A DNA stretch of 64,000 nt from Arenicola marina (GCA_964019135.1 OZ025256.1:40086035-40150034); one strand, 5' to 3'; positions 11,341 through 25,009 are shown, counted from the stretch's first letter. Notes: generated by a model not told the origin, from the letters alone. Program-made: numbers and translations.

Positions 11341-12717
11341 TCTGTCATTGATCCTTACGTTGGTCCCTAGCGCTCGGCCGAGTGGACTATAGGTCCACAT
11401 CACACCGACAATGTCTGCCCCCCCCCCCCACCCCCCTACCCCGGCCCTCTCTCCCTCGTCCTGCTCTGCAATTCTGTAATTCCACACGTTGTTCCGTCGC
11501 CCTGAATAATTATACACTCCCTACCTCACGCACACCCACACACCACCAAAACGGTTACCTCCACCCCTCCTCCCCGCCCCCTCCGCCTCCCTCCCCGCAA
11601 GTGTTCGTTTGACTCTTACCCTCAGCGCACCTCGGCCATGCCACCCCGGTTTAATCCCCCACCCCCTCACCGGTCACCCCTCACAAACAGTTCTTTCTCC
11701 CGGACCAATGTCTACCAGCTTGGAACCATAATCCGACCGTCTTAAAGCACCTTCGACTCAGCTCTCCAACAGTCCAACAGAGCGATTTGGTCGCGACCAC
11801 GACCCACACCGCTCGAGTAGCCCGTTGCTATGGCCATCGCCACACCACCACCCAGGGCCGCCGCACCCCCATTGCCCTCCCCTCGACCTCTGCTACCCCC
11901 CCTCCACCCCAACCCCACCCCTGAAATGCTATCCCCCAATCGTCCTATAGCATACCGCTCGAGTTCTCGCAGCCCAATGACTGCAAACATGTTTTGTAGA
12001 CAGACATCTCGTCAAATCTCTCGCGGATGGGCGATTATTGGGACCACTCACTGGCCATGCCATATGCGGTTTTTCTTCTCTCTCTCTTTCTCGTCTGTGG
12101 ATACCAAGGCGGCGATAAAAAAATGTTTGTTTTGAATACCCGCGAATACAAACAAATGGCAGTTGTTAATGGTTGAAGAGCGCTCTCGACGCGTATGCCT
12201 GGTGTCTTGCGCGGTGCAAGTGTAGTGGCCCGAAGCCATAGCGTTTGTCACCAAGGACATTGAAATCAACTGTGGAATACCATTGGAACGGCCAACACCG
12301 TCAAAAATCTCCCCCTACCAATGTAAAACATATCAAAAATATCACTTCATTTTCTAGAAATATGGATTAAGCCTATGTACGCGCGCTGCATTATGGACTA
12401 AGTGATTGTTCACTCGGTGGCCATGAAGACAATATGAGTTGTTTTCTCGGAAGGTTTCCACGTATGTCTTCTGAGGGCATTGTTGTGTGACCCCCTGGTT
12501 GTGGAGTAATATTATGTCTGTACGACGGCGCGGGGACACGATGGCTTTCACTAGGAGTAAAACAAGTAAGAGTGATGGGAATTACCCCCGACACAAAGCT
12601 CCTCGGCTCATCCACTGCTATCAATATGTCTTAACGAGGCTTCTGTAAGCTGCGGTTTGCTGTCCGATCTGTAAAGCGCGAATAAACTGGTAAACTTGTA
12701 GAGTTGGAGTTGTTGGT

Positions 12718-12867
12718 GTTTCAGGCGGCATACAGGCTAAACCGGGGAACGAAATCTCCCCGGGACAATCAAATGGGGTTGGAGGAAACTTGCCATGGAT
12801 GCAGGCACCAGGATTCGAACCCACGACCTGTTGGTCTGCATCTGTGTACGAACTGAGCTAGTAACAG
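12718..12867 (-). mobile_element. SINE relic, family B, minus strand
   Basis: On the minus strand it reads a tRNA-like head 'gctcagttcgtacacag' and 'gggttcgaatcctgg', followed by a body ending toward 'agcctgtatgccgcctg'. This matches the family-B copies at 28.6, 28.9, 43.9 and 56.4 kb in outline. It is truncated or diverged. Confidence 0.5.
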
Positions 12868-15800
12868 AGATTGGATGCGACTGTCACGGCTGTTTTGGCA
12901 TGAAGTGTAAACGTCACACCGTATCAGGACAAGAGAGGGACATATTGTAGCTATAGATACGAAAAAACACAGGAGGGAAGAGGGTTCAAGGGGGACGATA
13001 TGCCTGTTATTTGTAGCAGAGAACATTACAATTCAAAAGTAGTTAATCAATGAGGGTGAACTCGTGAAGAAAACATTGCGGAAGCCCGGGAGGGAGGGAC
13101 GGGTGGGGGTAGCTCTCAGAAGAAAAAAACTTGCGACTGGCACGGGGGAGGGTTCAGGGGGGACGATATACCAGACATATGACATATATATAAATGTATT
13201 TGCTATTATAGCAAAGAAGAGGCAACAATAACAAGTACTTAATTATAAGCGGCGCGCTTCAAACTACTGGCTACCGGGCCGCGGGGGGGGGGGGGGGGTC
13301 GCTCTTTTATTTCTCTTGGTTTTACAATTTTGTATATGAATACACATGTTCTATAGAGTTACCATTCGTGTTCTTTAGTTATAACACATTGTTATTTGCG
13401 CTGAATCGCCAGCCGTTAACGACTGCGTGTCGAAACGAGAAACCGACAAAACTACAAGTCTCTCGGTACAATAATGGAGGTGACAGCGCCAGGGACCGAA
13501 CGACAGGCTTCTTCCGCTAGATGTCGCTCTGGTGAGCGGGGGCGAGATTGTCCCGTGTAGTAAAGGTAACGTGTGGAAGCTGTTGGCATGATCGCAACCG
13601 ATTGCCGTTCCTTAGGGACGCACCAATTCATGGAGTTTAGACAATTTGAAAACAAAAGTTTGTCACTGAGAAAAAAGGTCTTGCTCGACCAGGAGACAAC
13701 ATGCAGTTATTATCGTAATCCATTCTGTAAAAAGAACGTATTTGCATGTTGTGACACTTCGTCTGACCAATTCCCGGTCCCCTTATGAAATTTAATAGTG
13801 AGTTCCTTACTCCACGGGAGTAACATGTATTCGGAGGGTGTAGATCATTGTTCTGATATTAAACCCATGTTACTGGCCCGGGAGGCGTCGCTGCCTACCG
13901 TAGCCTTTAATTGTGACATACGTCCGGTGCGAATCCGATTACGGTATTAGTAATAGTATAATCTGCCCGACCCTGGTCTACGGCCTGCACGTGTAAATCC
14001 CCAGCACAACACTATCCATCTCAGATTATTTACCTGTAGAATGGAATTAGCGACCGAGGGGGTCCATTCAGAGCCTCAGCCTGTTGGGCCCTCGAGGCTG
14101 ATTGATTTAGCAGACCTGCCACTGAACACAGTGGCCGCACTGGAGGTGGCGGCCAGACCCTGAGGACTGGTCACCAGCCACTGGGGCATACTAGTGCTAA
14201 TCAGAGCATGGAAGGAGTCCAATACCTTACCAAGGGTCACCCCGTGGACTAGCTAGGCTCGCACATACCAGCGGTGCGTGGTTCGAACCCCACCTGTGCA
14301 ATTGTTTGCAGGGCGGATCTAAGAGGGAGGGGGGGGGGCGGGGCGGTTAGGGGGTTGCAACCTCCCCTGCCCATTAGGAACTTGAGCGTACATTGTGAAG
14401 TCTAGTTTTTCCGACGAAATACATCGTAAAGGGACAAGTTGTAGATACACCCCTCGATCCGCCCCTGTATGTTTTGGGACAAGATTCAGATCTCATATCT
14501 TTGTTCGCAAAGAGTAGAGGTCACAACATGGGGGCTTCACACTTCAGTTAGAAATTAAAACCTAGCCTCTACAGCGTGCAGCAGTAACCAATCCTTGCAT
14601 TAAACACTGTTTTACGGTAATCTTGTCGCTAACAGTAACAATATAATGTTACACTCGCCGGTATATGAAAAAAACAAGAACATTTCGCCACCTTGGCGGC
14701 GGATCTTTTAGATTTGTCCCTAGTTTAGCCTATGTGTGCACAAAAGCGTCCTAAGACATCAATCCAGTTAATTTCTATGATGACCATCAAAATCTGAAAA
14801 GAACGCTGCCGAATACTTCTTCTATTAACGGTAGCACAAACGAAATTCGACAAAATGTCCCAATGAAATCATAAGAAAAATCAATAGCAAAAGTTCATAG
14901 CAAATTGTATAGGTAGCAAATAGTGATATGAGCAGCTCTTACCTTGAGGACAGCACACCGTGGTTAAATTGGTGTGGAGTGCACGAGGCATAAGACAATC
15001 GACCTAGGTACCTTTGAGTGCTAATCGCAGCTTTGCAGGGTACACCGGCGCACACCCCAGCGCTCCTTGGACACCACCCCCCCTCTTAACCCCGGCGACC
15101 CCCCCCCCCCCCTCAGGGTCGCCCATCCTCCTCCCGGGGGTCCTACGCCCGACCGTCGTCCACTTGGTGATCTTAGTATTTGGATAAATGTGGCGTCAGC
15201 TGACCCGCCACCCGGCTCTATATGGAGTTCTATATGGACGCTCAGTTGATCACCAATGACTCCAGCCTAAAGGGCTATAAATAACTGCCAAGTCGATCGA
15301 TAATCGAACTGACGGGCAAGGGGAAAACTTGCAAGAGAGGTTGTTCCAGTTTCATACGCTAAGCGTCGTACGAAGGAGATTGAACAACACCAGTGTGCCT
15401 GAATGCGCCTGTTTTGTGGTGCCTCTGACAATATCTTGGCTGTGGGTGGGTAGCGGCGTGCCAGGTGTCCCCTGCTGTTATAAAGGTTAAATACTAGTAA
15501 CAATTAGTAACAACTGACTTGTTCAGTGAATGTACCACTGTCAATTACAATGTCTTCCATAGTCGATATTTCGCTTAGAACTCGTGATACGCTAGAGATA
15601 ACTAGATGTTCCAGATGTTCCCCACGCGCTCTGGATCGCGGAGGAAACACGACTACTTCACGTGACGTCAGTGCGCGGAGGCCTCATAACGCCCTACTCA
15701 CAGCAAAGAAATAGTCCCTTCTTTAACAACCGTTTTTCAAGCTCTCGTTAGGCCTAAAAATATAAAGTTTTCGCCAATAATTATTATGATTCGTTAGAAT

Positions 15801-16566
15801 ACCGCATAGAATATTATTTCTGTCGATTCTGTTCCCCTTTAATGGGTCATGGGTTCAAATCTCGCACACCCTGTTTGCCACACAGCGCATTACAACTCGC
15901 TCATCGTGACATATGCATTTTTGTCCGGTTAAGATTTAATCCAAGTCCAAGTAGCCTAATTGAGTTTGGAGTTAAACTTATTTCGCAGTCACTGCAACTT
16001 CATATAAAATCGCTAAAGTCAATGCGCAAAGCTATTCGGACAAAATCTTGCCAGTATCTAAAATTGTTACATTTCTAAGGTTTGGTTAGTGCTCAGCACC
16101 ACCAAAATGATGCAATAAACCAGTGTTGTTACATGTGAACGCTAATCTTTCAGTTCATGTCAGTTTACTATGTATATTTTTTATTATTTTTTTGTAATTG
16201 GCGAAAAGTAACTGTTCGAATAGCTTTACAGTTATTATCCAGATATTTCCTGTCAATTAAAAAAAATATCGTAGACATCGTAGACAGAAAATAAAGATTA
16301 GCAATCACATCGGACGGAACTGAAACATTGACTTCAACAAGATTTGGTAAATCTGACAGAAAGATCACTGAACTACCTTCTTACATGGCTTCACTCTACC
16401 CTTGATTCTCCCCACAATGACCTTCGTATTTAGCTTCAAGTGACCTTCACAAACAAAGCGACCGCCGTCACATATGCACCCCATCCCCCACCCCCACCCT
16501 CTCAGTGGCCACGCCCCCATCCGGCAAAATCTCACACTTCTGTCTCCACTTCCGGTTCCTCCACAG

Positions 16567-17322
16567 TTGCCGCCGACGAGACGTCCTGGCGGAACTCGAT
16601 TCGGGATCAGCTAGAGGAGGAGCTAGGTCGACGCGTCCGAGAGGTGCTCCAGACGCCGGTCCCGGACTCTGGAAACTCCGGGCAGCGCCCCTCGCGCCAA
16701 CAGTCCCCGCCACCGGACTCCGACCTGGAGTCTCTGGAGCGACTCAACTCACACATCAACTTTCAGGATCTCATGTCCAAGGACGCTGGTGACGTCACGC
16801 AGTCCAGGAAGTGGAAGCTCCTGCAAGCCAAGCGGACGTTCCGGAGCCTGATGTCCAATCCGGGTCTTCCGGATTGCACGGACGGCGGCCGACCTTTTCT
16901 GGATCAGCTCCGACGGGACAACGATGAGGAGTTTAACTCCCGGTTACTCGGCGGCGGGTACGCCGACGGTGGTGCCGCCTACCGGCAGAGATTGGCCGCG
17001 GGGGGGCGTCCCGTCGAGTTCTACGCGGACCTCACGGACAAAGCCAATAGTAACTACGGCTCCTTCACGGTGGTCGAAAAATACGAATTCTTCCACATGT
17101 TTACGAAAAACGGATTCCGGAAAGCCTTCCGGTCGGGGAAGCTTCCGGATGGGTCGGAGGTGGAGTTCCTGGCCAATGGGAAGTGTCGGGATAAGTACGG
17201 GATTACCCGGGATGAACACGGACCCTTCTGGCCGGCCGACTTCGGACCTCTCTTCCCGGCTCCAGAACACAAGGCGGACGCCCACCCCAAGGTGGAGCCA
17301 TTGGTCACTGAGGGCCATGACG
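16567..17322 (+). CDS. AGBL2/3: CCP2/3-like gene, exon 2 (long N-terminal exon)
   Basis: A 756-bp exon. Acceptor 'ttcctccacag' at 16566, donor GACG|GTAAGT at 17322. It enters in phase 1 (GTT made with exon 1) and leaves in phase 1. It encodes about 252 residues: a Glu/Arg-rich helix-like start (SIRDQLEEELGRRVREVL), a Ser/Pro linker (RPSRQQSPPPDSD), then a globular-looking part with FHMFTKNGFRKAFRSG, LPDGSEVEFLANGK and GPFWPADFGPLFPAP. Codon composition is strongly coding-like (GC-rich, T rare at first positions). I do not recognise the domain. Whether it belongs to this gene rests on phase and order. Confidence 0.75.
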
Positions 17323-17401
17323 GTAAGTGTCTGTAACTAAAATATGTAGGTTACGTAATGATTGGAATACAACAGCTGTGTGATGTAGAACTACAGTTAA
17401 G

Positions 17402-17673
17402 TATCCTTTAAACCGCTGGACTTACCCGTAGAACCGCCGTTGCGTTGTCATGCGCATCGCATGTGCAGGACCTAGAAGCTGGCCGCTTGGCTGTTTATAG
17501 GAACGGTTTAGCATGCACTGGTGGTTCGAGGCTAGTCAGGCAGCCGGTCTTCCTGGGTCTGTAACTGTACACAGCATGGAACATACGCGACGACGGTCCT
17601 ACGGTACTCGCGGTCGGCCTACCGGGGTCTGCAAACCGCTACGCATTACAACGCACATGCGGTTTAAAGGATA
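17402..17673. mobile_element. Short inverted-repeat element (MITE-like), 272 bp
   Basis: Perfect 15-bp terminal inverted repeats TATCCTTTAAACCGC (17402-17416) and GCGGTTTAAAGGATA (17659-17673). There is no coding capacity inside, but CpG-rich internal sub-repeats such as 'catgcgcatcgcatg'. TTAA occurs just outside both ends (about 17397 and 17681), not exactly abutting, so the target duplication is unresolved. Confidence 0.55.
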
Positions 17674-19544
17674 TGCAGGTTAATGGTCGTAGATCGATAA
17701 AACAATCCATGGGAAATAGTTTAAATCTCTCTGGAGGAAATCCTTTACGAATGTCCCCATAAATGGTTAAAGCGTCCTGAATAACCAACGAGCCAATCAA
17801 CCCCAAAGCATAAAGACCATGTTATAATGTACAAGAACCCAAAAAGAAAGACTTGTTTTGTCAGACTGACACATGTCGATATGCGAAAATGTGGCGTTCT
17901 TGGGTACTACGTCATCAAACTGGACTTTATTGACGTATGTGGCCTGTATCATCTTGGAATGAATCGCATGGCAATGTTATGGCTCCATGATTGACGGTAA
18001 GTGAAGGTGATATTGTTCAAATGATCTAAGATAACATCCAAATAAACAGATAAAACAGATTTAATGAGATTTTAATACTAAAACGACCTGCTAATACCAA
18101 AGGCAGTGCTCTATTATCGCTCACTCACACGTGTATGTGCTTGTGGTCGCAGATCGATAGCTATGTAAACACGACCATGGCCATCTCTGTAGTTCTCTTT
18201 GAGATCTCACCCTTGGCCCCGTAAGGAGGGAGAAGGCGTCTTAGTCACGTCTGATCACAGCATTGACTTCTCAAGTTTCACAACGTTCGAATCGCTGTAA
18301 CAGGAGTCAAAACGGTTCCCTAGCAAGCCTTTCTTCGTCATAACGCACCCAAGCTGACGCTCCGCGCGCCGTCATAACGCGCCCTGGTGTATAATCCGCG
18401 CTGCAACTGTCAAAACGCGCTTCACCGTATTAAAGCCACGCCTCTCAAAACGCACCCAAGCTAAGGGCACGCGATATGCTACCACCAGGACGCGATATGC
18501 TACCAGGACCCGGTCCTGGTTAAGATCCATGCCGTAAAATATACGTTTCTGTCAAAATCAATCGTAGCTGAAATTCACGCAAAAGACAACATTATTCGGT
18601 GGAATAATATATTACTTATACAGATCTACATTCGCTTACTTATACAGATCTACATTCGCTTGTGTCCCTAATCTAACTGCTTTGGAACAAGTTCTACATC
18701 ATCGTGGAAAGAAAATGTCATGAAAGAAACAACCATTGTCGGCCTAAGTTTATATTTGTCGGTTGGGAGGCGGGAGTACTTATTATCGTACTAAGATGTA
18801 TTAGTTACGCCGTGCAAAACAAACAAATGATCAAACATTTTCAAGAACCTCCAAATAGGGATAAAACATAAGACTTGCTACGCAGGTTTTAACGGTATTT
18901 TGGGAGTAAGAAGAAGATATATTGCCATGCATAATAAATGAGTTGTGCGGGATCTTACATATTATGTATTATGTGCATCGATATGTGAACAAAATACTAT
19001 AAATACAATGAACTCAAGAAATCTTTAGATTGGTCCTCAGTTAGAGGTGATTGCCACTGTACATATCCAACCATGGATTGCATCTGATTGTGTCGATCTG
19101 TAGACCTTGATACATCAACCAAAGCTTAGAGACAGATGGAGCACCATGAATTCAAAGACCAGGATGGCCTTGAATGTCATGTCTGCCGGTGAATGGAGCG
19201 AGGTGTTGCGGGTAAAAGGCAGCCTTTACCCGTCTGTAATTGTCCTCTCTCTGTCTTCTAAGGGAGGGCGTGTATCATTGAACGCTGGTGTGTCTGCGTC
19301 GTCTTCAAGGTCGGATCTCGACCATGATCCATTCACCAGCGATGAGAGGTCTTTGTTGTGACCACGTCTACCAGAGAATTCTCGTGTAGGTTACATGGTT
19401 GGTTTTTTTCTTTCCCCAACCAATAAAAAAACCGGTGATCTATTAGGTCTGGGTGGATGCAACCAAGGCAGCCCTATATGCTCATTGACCACTAAGACAC
19501 GGGTGTAAGCAACAGAGACCTTAACCGGGCTTCTCGCAACGACG

Positions 19545-19850
19545 ATTATCACCATATCGGGTGACAATGAGATAGAGATTATCACCATATCGGGTGATAT
19601 TTGCCTTGGATTGGAAATTATCACCATATCGGGTGATATTCCACAAGATATTATCACCATATCAGGTGATGTATCAAGTGAGATTATAACCATATCCGGT
19701 GATATATCTAGTGAGATTTTCACCATATCGGATTATATATCAAGTGAGATTTTCCCCATATGGCGTTATATAGCATTGCAGATTATCACCACATCGGGTG
19801 ATATAGCAAGTGAGATTATCACCATAGCGGGTGATGTGGCGATGGGGATT
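19545..19850 (+). repeat. 36-bp palindromic minisatellite, ~9 copies
   Basis: Each unit has a dyad core TATCACC-atatcg-GGTGATA separated by variable 'agcaagtgagat' spacers. Because the unit is 36 bp (12 codons), open frames run on both strands, but composition and repetition mark it as non-genic. Confidence 0.85.
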
Positions 19851-20689
19851 AGCCTATATCTACGCGTGAATGCCTGTCGATACCTACCCTACCACAGTGG
19901 GGATGGACTAGGCACATAGCCATATCAGCCGGAATCGTGATGTAACTGTGGGTGTATTTGATTATGCAACTCGCCTGCCCCGAGTGGATTTTTTGCGTAT
20001 GCGCTTTTAAAGTTTCGTGTGTTGGATATTTAAACGTGAAATCCGCGTAGGCCGACAACAAAATGGCAGACGAAGGAACTTTGGGTGTCACTTCACTAAG
20101 GTCTCGTAACTTTGTGTCATAAAATAAAAAAATTGAATTGCCGGCCCGAAGAGAAATGAAAATTTGGGAATTGACCATAAATATATGGCAAACATGTTTT
20201 TGAATAATATTGGCAGAAAATAAATTGCACGACGATGGTTGCACCCCAATAATAGCGGTATAACGCTTATTTTCGTTGCTCGTATAATAACAATCTCTCT
20301 CGTAAAATTAGCATGTAAAGGTAGCCTACTCGGTGCTGGTGCAGGTGCGAGCTCGTAACTGTTAGTGAAACGATCTCCTGCTCACCACTTGGGCTGTTCC
20401 TTTGACGCCATGTTGGAAATCCTTGTGTCCCTGCTTGAAACCGAGAGCACGCGGCGCGGTGACGTTGATCACGTGACGCAACGCTCCGGGCACGATTTTC
20501 ACCGTTTGATTTACAAGACGTCGTGATCGAGGTACTCCGCGCGCATAATCAAATACACCCTGTGATGTAACCTGTTAGAATACTCACCGACCTGATGACA
20601 ATGGTCTTATTCAGCTGCAGACGTCCTTATGGTATGGTGGGTATTGTATTGCATAAGAGACACCGGCTTGTTTGTGACCAGCACGTCTC

Positions 20690-21085
20690 TCCGTTAACGG
20701 CCAAACGACACGTGGATCAGTGCTTCGCGCCCCGCTGTGGCCATGTCTGCATGGTCGCACGATATAGATCCCATGTCCTTTGTCATAAAGAGTAGGGGGT
20801 TGCCCCGGGAGATGGCTCCACTATCCCTTCCTTCTCCCACTGACGCGATATGACCAAAAGTGGTTAAAGCATCCTGAATAAACAACCAACTAAGCTAACG
20901 GCCCGTGGATCGATGGTTCGCGCCCCGCTGTGGCCATGTCTGTGTGGTCGCAGGATAAATATCCAATGTCCTTCTTCGCAAAGAGTAGGGGGTTACCCCC
21001 GGGGACATGGCTCCACTCTCCATTCCTTCCCTCATTGACGCGATATGACCAAAAGAGCGTCCTGAATACACAACCAACCCTCTGG
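20690..21085 (+). mobile_element. Two tandem headless SINE family-A copies
   Basis: 20690-20888 and 20892-21085 each hold the family-A body ('tgtggccatgtctg', 'gatcccatgtcctt', 'cgcaaagagtaggggg', 'gacgcgatatgaccaaaag') and the (aacc)-type tail. They start at the same internal point ('taacggccaaacgacacgtg' / 'taacggcccgtggatcg'), so they look like a tandem duplication or 5'-truncated insertions. Confidence 0.75.
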
Positions 21086-21599
21086 TTAATGGGCTGATCT
21101 GTAAGCCACTCACACTGCCACGGAGTGGGTTAGCACGTCCGATGTGAATCCATGTGTTGGGATTGCCCCAAATCTCACGCACAGATCACAGGTAATACAT
21201 AGGAGCAAGATCAGGTCCCAACGTTGGGTTGGTTGTTTGCCTCGGACGCGCCAGTTAGCATTGATGGGATGCCGGGAAGCTGCCTGTCTCCACGAGACCC
21301 CACTAGGTGGCAGCACTTCGGATCACTCATCGAGAACCCCAAATCTCAGACACTTCTGGGTCAGCGGTGGCTCCACCGCGTGAGTGACGTAGGAGTTATT
21401 TGAATGCGTTTGATCAGTTTGGGCCTTGAGCAAGCCAGTGGGAGCCGCCTTTGTCTAAGCATGGATCTCGCCACTGCAGACGCAACAGCTGGTAAAAACC
21501 CCGCCTGTGTTTAGGGCTGTTACATCTCTTCAGCTCATGGTCCATTGAGTTGGTTCCTTGGCCTGGTTTAATCCATATCGTTTGCACAAATTGTGGCAT

Positions 21600-21745
21600 A
21601 AAACACTAGTGGACCGTGTCTGGCTGTCACCTGCAGTATTATCCGGATAACACCCGGAGACATGGCTCCTCGCGACCTTAACCCTTTCCATGGTCGCCAT
21701 ATGTTCATTAGCGGTCAAAGCGTACTTATAAACCAATCAGTCCGT
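21600..21745 (+). mobile_element. SINE family-A tail fragment
   Basis: Diverged 3' part of family A: 'acatggctcctcgcg', 'ggtcgccatatgttc', 'ggtcaaagcgtacttata'. It lacks a head. Confidence 0.45.
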
Positions 21746-22003
21746 GTTAACCGCCATCAAATCGAGTCAGTGTAGTGAAGGCTAGGTGTGAGTAATATGT
21801 GAGCTACATTAAAACAGTCGTACGTTATATATATAACCTGAAAAAGGGACCTTGGTTGCGGCCGTTACATTCTTTCATCACATTGTCATCTTACGGGTGT
21901 GTTGACCCAGTCTGGCATTATTGTACGCAGAAGCGGCAGCCAACACGAAACCTCTTTCATGTGGCTTCAACATCAGGTACTCGCATTCCAATTGGTGAGG
22001 GGC

Positions 22004-22258
22004 CGCCCCGATAGCTCAGTGGGTTAGAGCGCTCGCCTTGAGTGTTCTGGCCACCTGAGAGCCTAACGGCACGTGAATCGGTGGTTCGCCCTCCGCTGTG
22101 GTCATGTGTGTGTGGTCGCAGGATAAAGATCCCATGTCCTTGTTCGCAAAGAGTAGGGGGTAACATGGCTCCAGTCCTCTTTGACCTTCATTCTCCCATT
22201 GACGCGATATGCTCAGAATTGGTTAAAGCGTCCTTAATCTACAACTAACCAACCAGTC
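22004..22258 (+). mobile_element. SINE family A, near full length
   Basis: About 255 bp. Head 'ggccgccccgatagctcagt' carries the A box, followed about 70 bp later by 'ggtggttcgccctcc' (B box), then the 'gataaagatcccatgtcctt' body, the 'gacgcgatatg' block and a tail 'caactaaccaaccag'. It is one of the best copies for defining this family. Confidence 0.8.
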
Positions 22259-22304
22259 TAGTTGGTGAAGCAGACAGCAGTGCAGATGGCCCACTATTGC
22301 CTAG

Positions 22305-22575
22305 GTGGTCACCCCGTGGCCTGGTAGGTATAGGCCTGGTTCGGCCATTGTCGAGTTTGCTCTGCTGGGCCAGCGCAAGCGACCGGTCGGTGCGTGGTTC
22401 GAGTTCCACATCTGCAAATGTCCATGTTTGTGCAGGACAAAGATCCCATGTCTTTCTTCGCAAAGAGTTGGGGGTTACTCTCGGAGGCATGTCTTCTCTC
22501 TTCCTTGTCCCTTCCTATCGTGCAGATATAACAAATGAAGGTTAAAGAGTCCTACTTAAATCAATCAATCAATCA
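22305..22575 (+). mobile_element. SINE, related family with different head
   Basis: Head 'ggtcaccccgtggcctggta' with B box 'ggtgcgtggttcgagttcc', a body shared with family A ('aaagatcccatgtctttctt', 'cgcaaagagttgggggttac') and a (aatc)n tail. The same head occurs at 6337 and 14236, so two tRNA-like heads share one body. Confidence 0.7.
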
Positions 22576-25009
22576 AAACCCTGACCGCCTCAACATTTCT
22601 CGTGCCGTCCACCCGCACTAAAGTAGGAATAAATGTGAGCCTCGCTTGGCTGGATGCCAAGGATTGTTTTACCTTCCTGAACCTGGGTGGAATTCATGAA
22701 TTGTCAGAAGATGACAAACTAGAAGGGTTCGCAATATAACTCGGGTGGCTCCGTTTGTTGGCTCTTCCTGCATGGGGACAGAACTGATATAGGAATAGTT
22801 ACTGACACATGGTTCTGGCGTGATGGATCGCGTAAATGGTGATTTCAGCCTGGTCTCTGGCTTGTCTGGCAAGTGTTCTCATCGGTCTGTCAATATGAAC
22901 AGACCGAGCGTTTTATTTACGGGTTTACTGTTCCCAACTGTCCTGGGTGAGTGAGTGATGACGTGACGTGACAAGCAGGACGTGATATGAGTTAAGATTT
23001 TGGTCAAGTTATGACAGAATGTCTAGCTCTGAAGCCGACCACAGCTACAAACAACCACCGCGTGATATATAGCACTAACGTAAGAGTGGTGTAATTAATC
23101 ACACGCAAGGTAATCTGGCTAAACCGTAAAATTAATTTTGTTTCTGTCGCTTTGCCACGTGTAATCTAATACTCACAAAAATGTCTTACGTCGATTCCGT
23201 CTATTTCAATCTAATCAGTGTAATTCCATAAAAATGTCTCTGTTTATTCATTCTGTGTGTAAAGTCTGGTATTAATTCCCGTAAACTACGGGATTTCATT
23301 CGTTAACCACGTGGTATAATCCCTCAAGCCGCATTATGTAATGTGGCTTGATATGTCCCTGTCGCCATGGGGATCTAAATACGTAGTCTAACCCTCTAAC
23401 TTGTCTAACGTCGTCACTCCATCGTTTTCAGCGTGTTGTCTAAATCACACAAGCGTCTTATGCCCCCCCCCCCAAGTCCATCTGTCTTCCCGGCATGCCT
23501 TGCGCGCCGCCCTTATCTTTCTACGACGATTTAATGATCGCCGGTTTTCAGTTCCCCGTTCCGAAGCAGCCACAATCGTGTAACCATATCCATGACAACT
23601 TCTCCTTCTCATGTCAGTTCGCTTTTCCATCTGTTGGCTTTTCTTCAGCTCTCACTGTCGACCAAAGCAAATGTTGGCTCTCCCCTCCGCTGTGAAGTGC
23701 GCGAGCTCGGTTGCGTGGATGGCGTGCAAATGTCAAACATTAGTGGCTGCAGTTTTGTCCATTAGTCAAGTGTCGGCTTCTTTTGTCCTGTTCGGCCGGA
23801 CGCTGATGATATCGGTGGCAGTACCTCGATAGTGATCGATATATATATCCAGGTGTGGTGTGTGGTGTGGTATGGTGGATGGATGGATAGGTACAATGGG
23901 CGGGGGGGGCGAGTGACACTTGACTGTCACAAATCTAATCGCTAGCCAACCCATCGAGAGGTAGGCGTACTGGGAAAAGACAAGTGTGTCAAATAAACAT
24001 CATAGAATCCTATGGCTTTCCCATTTCGGGCACGCATCCCAGAATTTGACAAGGGTGGGTTCGACATTGTACGATCGAAGGGCCAAGGGGGGTAGGGTTG
24101 GGATCCGGCGACAGGGAGCAGGGATTGTGCTTGGAAATCTTATTACGAGGGGATGTGGGGGTACCATTTTAGACCAAAACAGGGGGTGGGTGCACAAAAC
24201 AATGAGTGTCCATCCAGTACGAAAAGGCGTGTGTGTGTGTGCGGGGAGGGGGGGGTGGTCCACCGTATACAACCTGTGCTTGATGTATTGTAGTAAACAC
24301 CAGTTATGAGTTATACATGAGCTATGCTGAACAAATGCCTCCCGTTTGTTTTTATCATATTCAACGCCAAAATTAATGATCTTTGACGGTATATTGACAT
24401 CTACACTCCCTCCCCCCCCCCCCCCCCTCTGTCCCCCTCCATTTCCTCCCCAACGTCCTATACACACACAACTTCATCACCCCCAACCTTGGGGGCCTTT
24501 GCCCTGTAGTTCAGCGTTCCTCTTGATTGTCTTGACAACCCGTCAACATAAACAGTCTTCCATCCGTATCCGTGACATTATCGAATCGACCCCTGGCGAG
24601 TAAGCCAGGAACTAGCTGCTCTGGACAATATGGATTTCATTAGCTGTTTTTATGCTTCTGTTGTCGGCGTTTGACTTCTCTGGTAATGATTTAGCGGGGC
24701 GAATATTGCCCAGGGACACCCGGAAGTTGTCTATTTTGAAAGAAAGATTTGCCTCATATAAACAGTCAATCCAATTGTACCGGGTCCCGATGCTCAATAT
24801 CTTCGAACAGCTTATATAGCCATGGATATCCACCATTCGATTCTTTTTCTTCTCTCTTTTTTTCATTTGCATAACAAAAAGCAGATTGACAACAAGTTCA
24901 TACTAAGGAACAGAATTTCACGTGAAAATCTCCTTCTCTGTTCTTCCGGCTTGAAATGGCTTCATGTAAATTAAACCTCATGATTGCTACTCTACTGTTT
25001 CGCCAAGCC

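Larger units (their letters stand above)
7489..16566 (+). other. Intron 1 (9.1 kb), mostly repeats
   Basis: It contains the 20-bp satellite-like array (7760-11340), a Pro-codon-like C-rich stretch (11400-11900), a minus-strand family-B SINE relic (about 12720-12867), a SINE head near 14236, and a poly-G tract at 13283. 15.0-16.4 kb is unremarkable AT-rich sequence. No exon with matching splice sites and codon composition was seen. Confidence 0.5.

Noticed and set aside
7710-11392. Open frames of 1,213, 560 and 431 codons
   Set aside because: They run through the 20-bp tandem array in all phases, with only Ser/Leu/His/Pro/Thr repeats. Openness follows from the unit having no stop.
16440-16566. 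N-terminal part of the 298-codon frame ahead of exon 2
   Set aside because: It precedes a good acceptor at 16566 that joins exon 1 in phase. The C-rich codons upstream are the pyrimidine-rich intron end.
19391-19919. Ile/Ser/Gly/Asp repeat protein on either strand
   Set aside because: 36-bp palindromic array. Frames are open on both strands for the same reason.
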